Below are positions 1-4,596 of a stretch of DNA of 11,038 nucleotides, piece after piece; position 1 is the stretch's first letter; each line of letters opens with the position of its first letter. A program made the translations under genes and the position numbers. Under the pieces are notes generated by a model. The model was not told where the DNA came from. It saw nothing but the letters and a program-made list of their open reading frames with translations, and ran no database searches. Where the stretch lies: the NCBI GenBank assembly GCA_030643245.1, contig DAOWME010000082.1, forward strand, positions 1 through 11,038, given 5' to 3'. The DNA comes from Deltaproteobacteria bacterium (GTDB lineage: Bacteria; Desulfobacterota; UBA8473).

Positions 1-609
1 CGTGATGCTCTTGACCTTTGCTGTTTTGAAGATGTCGGCAAACTTCTGTATGTATTCATCCACGTCGTCAAATTTAGGGCATCCTACGAGAACGACCTTG
101 CCCTCGATAAAATCCTGGTGAAAGTTGGGGTAAGCGAAGGGTGTGCAATCTGCTGCCACCAGGAGATGTGCCCCGTTCAGGAATGGTGCGGTTGCCGGTA
201 CGAGTTGTATCTGTACCGGCCAATGGGAAAGGGCTGACACGCCGCTTCCATGACAGACTGGTTCATTGGCCTCCTGGCATGACCTTGCAGGGGTGAAGGT
301 CTGGATCAGAGTTGACGGACACCCACAGGCCATTGTTTCCTCCGTAGTGCTGTGGACCGTTTCTTTTGATTCCAGGTAATCTTCTACTGCCTCCTCGTCG
401 AATTCATCTGCCTCCTGCTCCACAATCCTTATGGCGTCATTGGGACACTCTCCCAAACAGGCGCCCAATCCGTCGCAGTACTTCTCAGCGACGAGTCTGG
501 CCTTGCCATCGACCAACTGTATTGCTCCCTCTGCGCAGGCAGGCACGCACTGCCCACAGCCGTCACACTTCTCGTCATCGATCTCCACTATTTTGCGTTT
601 AACTCTCAT
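1..609 (-). CDS. Ferredoxin-like 4Fe-4S protein, FrdX-type, partial (C-terminus beyond window)
   Basis: Open frame of 203 codons from ATG at 609 running off the left edge. A strong AGGAG lies about 6 bases upstream of the ATG. Residues 11-56 are a two-cluster ferredoxin domain: C15-x2-C18-x2-C21-x3-C25 and C45-x5-C51-x3-C55-P. The second motif lacks its usual second cysteine (L48 in CDGLGACLGEC), so cluster II has three visible cysteine ligands. After an acidic linker (about 64-92) comes a second domain with more cysteines (C95, C97, C111, C119, AADC155, GC177P) and the stretch HWPVQIQLVP at 129-138. From memory this matches a cytosolic iron-sulfur family common in anaerobic delta-proteobacteria and encoded next to hcp (FrdX-like). 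Probable role is electron delivery, possibly to Hcp. It is the last visible gene of the HcpR-site operon. The FrdX assignment is inferred; the ferredoxin fold is clear. Confidence 0.85.
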   Translation of the reverse strand, partial: MRVKRKIVEIDDEKCDGCGQCVPACAEGAIQLVDGKARLVAEKYCDGLGACLGECPNDAIRIVEQEADEFDEEAVEDYLESKETVHSTTEETMACGCPSTLIQTFTPARSCQEANEPVCHGSGVSALSHWPVQIQLVPATAPFLNGAHLLVAADCTPFAYPNFHQDFIEGKVVLVGCPKFDDVDEYIQKFADIFKTAKVKSIT

Positions 610-641
610 CGTCTTCTCCTTTGGTAAGGCTGAGTGCCAAC

Positions 642-672
642 TTGAGGAAGTTATTTCGTCCCCGTCCCTAAT
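642..672. repeat. Dispersed 31-base repeat, copy 1
   Basis: Intergenic sequence between the HD gene and the ferredoxin gene. It matches 3465-3495 at 27 of 31 positions in the same orientation, with shared core GGAAGTTATTTCG and then CGTCCCT. It resembles REP-like intergenic units seen near Y1-family transposases, but no such transposase is in this window, so that link is only a guess. Confidence 0.6.
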
Positions 673-715
673 CATTCGTCATTTAACGTCTTAAAAGCCC
701 AATGTTGGTTAACTC

Positions 716-1444
716 TTAATTTGAGAGTACCCTCTTTGCCACCTTGCCACCGGTTTCGGTGAGAAAGGCCTTCTCAATAAGTCTGTTCAGCTTGTCTTCA
801 TCCATTGAAGATTCCTTCTTGTTCTCCTCCAGGTTCACTATCACGTCAGCGTCATACACTACCTTGAAATTGATGGAATCTTCGGGCATGGGGTGATGAT
901 GATGACCTACTATGTCGCATACCTCGTCTGTGAGTTCCTTGCTTGCGCACAGTTTTGTGAGCATGTCACGGGCTATGGGTGGTCCTTCCTCCTCCTGGTA
1001 GCGTGCCGATGTGCTCCGGTATTTCCGTTCCGCTTCTTTGATCCCTATATCGTGTAGATAGGCAGCGGATAGGATCACCGCCTGATCTCCCCCTTCCTCT
1101 TTAAAAATCTCTTCAGCATATCGCGCAACCCTGGAGGCATGGCCGATCCGTTTGAAGTCCCGCTGGAAATAGCGTTTCATCTCAATGGCAACACGGTCTT
1201 TTAATAGGTCGTTTCTCTCGGCGAGAAGCTCCGGCGGTAAGTCCCCCAGACACTGTTCGGCGAACTTGCAATGGAGGGCACAGCCGAAGTCCATCTTCGG
1301 ATTGACGAGTTTGGCGTCACACTTGGTGCAGCGGCGAGTGGCTTCATCCTTAAAAAACTCCACGGTGTTGCCGCACTTGGGACATTCCACTTCAAAAATA
1401 CTTTCCTCTTTCCAAAAACGCGTGTCTTGTCCAGGGCATCTCAT
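716..1444 (-). CDS. HD-domain phosphohydrolase-like protein with N-terminal zinc ribbon
   Basis: 242 residues, ATG at 1444 with GGAGG 6-7 bases upstream. The N-terminus has a zinc-ribbon pair C21-x2-C24 and C39-x2-C42, followed by a second cysteine group C55, C59, C65 (FGCALHC...QC) that could hold a metal or iron-sulfur site. Residues about 85-205 form an HD domain: H102 in GHASRVARYA, the signature H131-D132 in YLHDIG, the run H181-H184 and D198/D200 in VYDADVIVN. These are the metal ligands expected of HD phosphohydrolases, so an active two-metal site is plausible. Substrate is unknown (nucleotide or other phosphate ester). Cytosolic, with no signal or membrane segment. It lies between the hcp remnant and the ferredoxin, all minus, so it is probably read from the HcpR-type promoter at about 1866-1914. 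A role in nitrosative or redox stress follows only from that context. Confidence 0.9.
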   Translation of the reverse strand: MRCPGQDTRFWKEESIFEVECPKCGNTVEFFKDEATRRCTKCDAKLVNPKMDFGCALHCKFAEQCLGDLPPELLAERNDLLKDRVAIEMKRYFQRDFKRIGHASRVARYAEEIFKEEGGDQAVILSAAYLHDIGIKEAERKYRSTSARYQEEEGPPIARDMLTKLCASKELTDEVCDIVGHHHHPMPEDSINFKVVYDADVIVNLEENKKESSMDEDKLNRLIEKAFLTETGGKVAKRVLSN

Positions 1445-1469
1445 CTCTTTCCTCCATGATTTGAAATCT

Positions 1470-1546
1470 GAAACTCGAAACTTGAGACCGGCGTAATATG
1501 ATCTTCAACGAAGGGGATTCATGTCTTCTCCCAAGTTTCGAGTTTC
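1470..1546. repeat. 15-base perfect inverted repeat (hairpin) in hcp-HD spacer
   Basis: GAAACTCGAAACTTG at 1470-1484 is the exact reverse complement of CAAGTTTCGAGTTTC at 1532-1546, with a 47-base loop. It lies in the 118-base spacer between the hcp remnant and the HD gene and would be transcribed. The left arm is also quasi-periodic (TGAAATC, TGAAACTC, GAAACTTG). There is no U-run after it, so it is not a standard terminator. It may be an mRNA processing or stability element, or a degraded mobile-repeat pair. Confidence 0.6.
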
Positions 1547-1562
1547 CTGCAGTCTTTACTCT

Positions 1563-1788
1563 CTATCCCAGTATTGCTTTGAGATCCTCATCCACCGTAC
1601 TGATGGGCATGATGTTGAAGTTCTTGACGAGAACATCCAGGACATTGGGGCTGATGAAGGCAGGCAAAGATGGCCCCAGCCTTATATCCTTTATGCCGAG
1701 GTAGAGAAGTGTCAAAAAGATAGCTACAGCCTCCAACCTTGGTGTATACTCCGCCTTTTGCAGTTTGCTCATACTGGAAGCAAAACAT
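1563..1788 (-). pseudogene. hcp: hcp (hybrid cluster protein / hydroxylamine reductase) remnant: first ~20 codons joined out of frame to last ~56
   Basis: Read from ATG 1788, the frame begins MFCFQYEQTAKGGVYTKVGG, clearly the Hcp N-terminus (MFCFQCEQTAKG...C-TKVGVCG in intact members). Two cluster-ligand cysteines are changed to tyrosine (Y6, Y15) while C3 remains. From about 1733 a different frame, ending at the TAG at 1563, gives the Hcp C-terminus: AVAIFLTLLYLGIKDIRLGP, then LPAFISPNVLDVLVKNFNI and TVDEDLKAILG. The middle, some 450 residues including the hybrid-cluster domain, is gone, and the two ends meet around 1724-1739 one frame apart. A full AGGAGG (1797-1802) and the upstream promoter are retained. 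Intact Hcp is a cytosolic Fe-S-O enzyme that reduces NO or hydroxylamine in anaerobes. This copy cannot be functional. Confidence 0.9.
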
Positions 1789-2133
1789 AGTATTACCTCC
1801 TTTTATTTTGTTATTACATTGTTTGTTGGTCTACTGTTTTACACTCATACCCTCTTGATAACCCATATGACATAATATAACCATAAAATCGGTTTTGTCC
1901 TTGACATAAGTCAAAAGAAAAGTTTTCTTCGGAGAAGAAGGCAACTGCATCTATGTCTTTATTTCGGGAAGGGTGTAGACATTTAAGTATCGAGGGTTTT
2001 TCACGGAGAGGAGTGCCCGGGAGACTGGCAGCGCACCTGGTCTATCTCAGCGAACGGAGAGGCGGGACGCGTGACCTGATTCCGGATATATCTTCTAATC
2101 ATTTTCTAATCGGGCATGTCGGAGTTTTTTCCG
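1789..2133. other. Gene-free stretch between hcp remnant and molybdoenzyme pseudogene
   Basis: Holds the hcp leader and HcpR-type promoter (1789-1914) and a small hairpin TTCTTC-GGA-GAAGAA at 1925-1939. That hairpin could be a weak terminator for the molybdoenzyme transcript on the minus strand, though no clean U-tract follows. I see nothing convincing in 1940-2133: the reading frames there resemble no family I know. This may be decayed sequence from the 3' end of the neighbouring pseudogene. Confidence 0.5.
1866..1914 (-). promoter_or_regulatory. HcpR/FNR-type operator and class II promoter of the hcp-HD-ferredoxin operon
   Basis: TTGACATAAGTCAA at 1901-1914 is a perfect palindrome with half-sites TTGAC/GTCAA separated by four bases, the consensus reported for HcpR (Crp/Fnr family) in delta-proteobacteria. 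On the minus strand a -10-like TATATT (1879-1874), or the overlapping TATTAT (1877-1872), follows. This places the operator centre (1907.5) about 41 bases before a start near 1866, the geometry of a class II activator site. There is no good -35 hexamer, which fits activator dependence. The leader to the hcp ATG is about 78 bases. That HcpR rather than FNR binds is inferred from the TTGAC half-site and the hcp neighbour. Confidence 0.75.
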
Positions 2134-3142
2134 CTAGATTGGATCATAGTGCCTCATCAGATCAGTCAATTCGTTTACGTTCGCATCGCGCCATGCCTTT
2201 GGTCCGATGGCCCCTCCTCCTGTTCCACTGGCCTCGATCGCACCTCGCACGATATCATCAGTAACGAAGGCATGCATGTCAACCGAACCCCTCTTTGTTT
2301 TCAAAGTCACAAGGTCTCCGTTTCTGATGCCCCGTTCTTGAGCGTCCAGGGTATTAATCATTACAGTAGGGACGGGCCGTTCCTTTGACAATTCGGGGGA
2401 TGCTGTGATGTAACGCGTGGAGATCAACATTTAAACGGGCCCCGGAATTAAAAACAAGGGGAAATTGCTTGGCAAGCTCCGGTTGAGAAAGAGGGCCTTC
2501 CCCAGGTTCAGAGTAAATGGGCAAGGCATCATAACCGTGTTCTTCGAGGATTGAGGAGGCGATTTCAAACTTACCCGATGGTGTTTCAAACCCTGGTTTG
2601 CCATCTTCTCGCAGCAATCCCTTTTCCCACTTCTTATACTGGATCATCACAGTAGGTATCTGTACCGTACCTCCGGCAGCTCGAATATCGTCCGTGGTGA
2701 ACCATGACTCCTTTAACACTCGGGAAATAAGCTCCTCCTCGTTTTGCGGGTAAAGATGTCCATATCCGAGACGTCGGGCAAGCTCCGACAGGATGAAAAA
2801 GTCATTCCTGGCTTCGCCAACCGATTCTATCATTCTCTCCCGAATCCGAAAGATAGGGCCATACACCATATATGATTCGATCTCGTAGTAGGTTGTTGAC
2901 GGAAGCACAATATCGGCATACGCTGCATCTGCTGTGAGCTGGCGATCTATACAGACTAGAAAATCAAGGGCTTCCAGCGTCTTTCGCCAGATGTTTGATT
3001 GGGGCCAGGATGTAATGATAGATGCCCCAAGGCTGATGAGCAATCGTATTTTATATGGTCTTCCCTCCAAAACTGCTTCCGGGAGGATATTGGCGTGAAA
3101 CTCCCCACGATACTTGGTATAGATCGGGAGTTTATTCCCGAA
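2134..3142 (-). pseudogene. Molybdopterin oxidoreductase fragment (formate dehydrogenase/DMSO reductase superfamily), truncated and frameshifted
   Basis: From two in-frame stops at 3143-3148 the frame encodes the C-terminal half of a molybdoenzyme: ILPEAVLEGRPYKIRLLISL, then DFLVCIDRQLTADAAYADIV and LPSTTYYEIE, the substrate/cofactor region of the Molybdopterin family. It continues to FPLVFNSGARLNVDLHALHH at the start of the molybdopterin dinucleotide-binding domain. At 2382-2383 one extra G shifts the frame. The other frame continues seamlessly (KERPVPTVMINTLDAQERGI ... GPKAWRDANVNELTDLMRHY) to a TAG at 2134-2136, short of the extension such enzymes usually carry. The N-terminal 4Fe-4S and active-site portion (Sec or Cys ligand) is absent. 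About 336 codons remain of an expected 650-750, so it is non-functional. The adjacent regulator at 3548 and selB elsewhere in the window suggest a former selenium/molybdenum redox locus. Confidence 0.88.
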
Positions 3143-3332
3143 TTATTACTCATAACCACCACTCAATCCGCACTAAAAATGAACAAGTACCCATGTCATG
3201 CAGGTGTCTTTGCCCTGCAAATTCAACTTCACCTAAACAAACAATACCATATCATACCATACCCTGGATTCCCTTTTCAAGCTCTTTGTGTCTTTCCCCG
3301 CCACAGGCTGGCTTGTTCCCATCCATTAATAC

Positions 3333-3421
3333 ACTTTTGAGAAAGTCGGTACTAGCAAGTTTCCGATTCAGAAATGGACTTCTTGAGAAAAGGGCACGAG
3401 TTGGTTTCCAATTCAGAAATG
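3333..3421. repeat. Tandem imperfect repeat, two copies, period about 45 bases
   Basis: Copy 1 (3333-3376) and copy 2 (3378-3421) share ACTT-TTGAGAAA at one end and GTTTCC-ATTCAGAAATG at the other, with a variable middle and a one-base indel. It is non-coding in both orientations as far as I can tell. It may be a fragment of a larger interspersed repeat family of this genome. Confidence 0.6.
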
Positions 3422-3464
3422 AAGGGTGAGAGATATGTATATTTGATGTCTGAAGTGGGCATAG

Positions 3465-3495
3465 TTGGGGAAGTTATTTCGGCCACGTCCCTTAT
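3465..3495. repeat. Dispersed 31-base repeat, copy 2
   Basis: Same orientation as 642-672 with 27 of 31 identities. Its last base is the first base of the -35 hexamer of the regulator promoter (3495-3500), so the repeat abuts and may have contributed to that promoter. Confidence 0.6.
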
Positions 3496-3523
3496 TGACT
3501 TACAATTACAAAGGTGCTTTAAT
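3495..3523 (+). promoter_or_regulatory. Sigma-70-type promoter of the HTH/substrate-binding regulator
   Basis: TTGACT (3495-3500), a 17-base spacer and TTTAAT (3518-3523) match the consensus at 5 of 6 positions each. Predicted start is near 3530, giving a leader of under 20 bases that contains AGGAGGTG (3533-3540), seven bases before the ATG at 3548. Confidence 0.6.
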
Positions 3524-3547
3524 CTTTGAAAAAGGAGGTGAAGAAAT

Positions 3548-4504
3548 ATGGAGGAAAAGACCTTGCTCAGTACCAGGGAGGTCTCACAATTGCTGAACAT
3601 CAATGAAAAAATGGTCTACTCCCTTATTTCCGAAAAGGGGCTTCCCGCTACCAAGGCAACAGGCAAGTGGCTTTTTTCGCGGCATCTTGTGGAAAAGTGG
3701 CTGGAGAATCAGACAATCAACTACCCTAAGACTGTTCAGCATCTTCCCCTGTATCATGGTTTGCTGATTATCATCGGGAGTAATGACATCCTGCTGGAGA
3801 GGTTGATCTATCTTTTCAACATGTCTTTCCCAGAACATGTTGCTGTTTTTGGCAATGTTGGAAGTATGGGAGGGATAAAAGCGTTAACCCGTAACTTGTG
3901 TCACGTGGCGTCAAGTCACCTTTTGCAGGATGACGGACAGGAATACAACTTTGACTTTGCCTTTCAAGAGCTCGGAGCAACATCGCCTGTCCTGGTGAAT
4001 TTTTGTCGAAGGGAGCAAGGGCTGGTGGTAGCCAAGGGTAACCCCAGGGCTATTTCCAGCGTTTCTGATCTATGTAACCCCGAAATCAAAATTGTGAATA
4101 GGCCGGTCGGAACAGGCACGCGTCTCCTCCTTGATACGGAACTGGAAAAGGCAGATCTCAAAGAGGCAGAGATTAAAGGTTATGCTCATGAGCTGGAAAG
4201 CCACCTTGATGTGGCTCTGGATGTTTTCTCCGGTAAAGCTGATGCAGGCCCTGCCATCAAGGCTGTTGCAGACCTCTTAGGACTGGACTTTATCCCCCTT
4301 CGCTGGGAACGTTATGATCTTCTCATTTTGAAGGAACACTTTTTTGAAGAGGGAGTTCAGCTTTTTCTGGGTCTTCTTCATGAACCCAAATTCAGGGAGA
4401 TGGCTGAGAGGCTCGAAGGTTATGACTTGGGCCTGTGTGGCAAAATCATTTTTCCACAGCAACACAATATGGAAAAGGAGGGATCAGCGTTAGAAACGAG
4501 TTGA
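3548..4504 (+). CDS. Helix-turn-helix regulator with COG1910-type periplasmic-binding-protein-like sensor domain
   Basis: 318 residues, ATG preceded by AGGAGGTG at good spacing. Residues 7-54 are an excisionase/MerR-like winged helix (LLSTREVSQLLNINEKMVYS ... GKWLFSRHLVEKWLEN). Residues about 70-290 are a PBP-like domain, visible as GSND at 77-80, GSMGGIKAL at 105-113, GLVVAKGNP at 158-166, NRPVGTGTR at 184-192 and ADAGPAI at 231-237. This pattern fits the molybdate/tungstate-binding-like domain of COG1910 regulators. There is no signal peptide, so it acts in the cytosol as a ligand-responsive DNA-binding protein. It is transcribed divergently from the broken molybdoenzyme, and such regulators commonly neighbour molybdoenzyme or Mo/W transport genes. 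The likely ligand is an oxyanion or cofactor-related small molecule, but that is inferred. It has its own promoter and looks intact. Confidence 0.88.
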   Translation: MEEKTLLSTREVSQLLNINEKMVYSLISEKGLPATKATGKWLFSRHLVEKWLENQTINYPKTVQHLPLYHGLLIIIGSNDILLERLIYLFNMSFPEHVAVFGNVGSMGGIKALTRNLCHVASSHLLQDDGQEYNFDFAFQELGATSPVLVNFCRREQGLVVAKGNPRAISSVSDLCNPEIKIVNRPVGTGTRLLLDTELEKADLKEAEIKGYAHELESHLDVALDVFSGKADAGPAIKAVADLLGLDFIPLRWERYDLLILKEHFFEEGVQLFLGLLHEPKFREMAERLEGYDLGLCGKIIFPQQHNMEKEGSALETS

Positions 4505-4596
4505 GAAAGCAATGTGCCAATGCACTGGTAATAAGAAAAGAGGTTTTCAAAGGATTTCAATAGGCCTGATAAGCCTTGAGTTCCATCAGAGATTAC

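Larger units (their letters stand above)
3143..3547. other. Repeat-rich gene-free stretch upstream of the HTH regulator
   Basis: No coding sequence can be supported here. It contains a tandem 10-base duplication (ATACCATATC/ATACCATACC, 3244-3263), a tandem pair of about 45-base repeats (3333-3421), the second copy of a dispersed 31-base repeat (3465-3495) and the promoter of the plus-strand regulator (3495-3523). The missing 5' half of the molybdoenzyme gene would be expected here, so the stretch probably marks where it was deleted or replaced. Confidence 0.55.

Noticed and set aside
1563..1772. A small 69-residue protein starting MSKLQKAEYT
   Set aside because: Its first about 13 residues are the hcp N-terminal sequence read in the wrong frame; the rest is the Hcp C-terminus. 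It has no ribosome site of its own, so it is a pseudogene product.
1953..2388. Plus-strand reading frames at 1953-2264 and 2116-2388
   Set aside because: They overlap the molybdoenzyme pseudogene or lie in non-coding sequence, have no ribosome site, and resemble no protein family.
3352..3603. Minus-strand 83-codon frame
   Set aside because: It covers the tandem repeat and the regulator's start region, is low in recognisable motifs and is probably a chance frame.
4505..4596. Bidirectional terminator between the regulator and clpB
   Set aside because: Only 4-base stems (GTGC/GCAC at about 4514-4525, AGGC/GCCT at about 4562-4576) without a proper U-tract; too weak to call.
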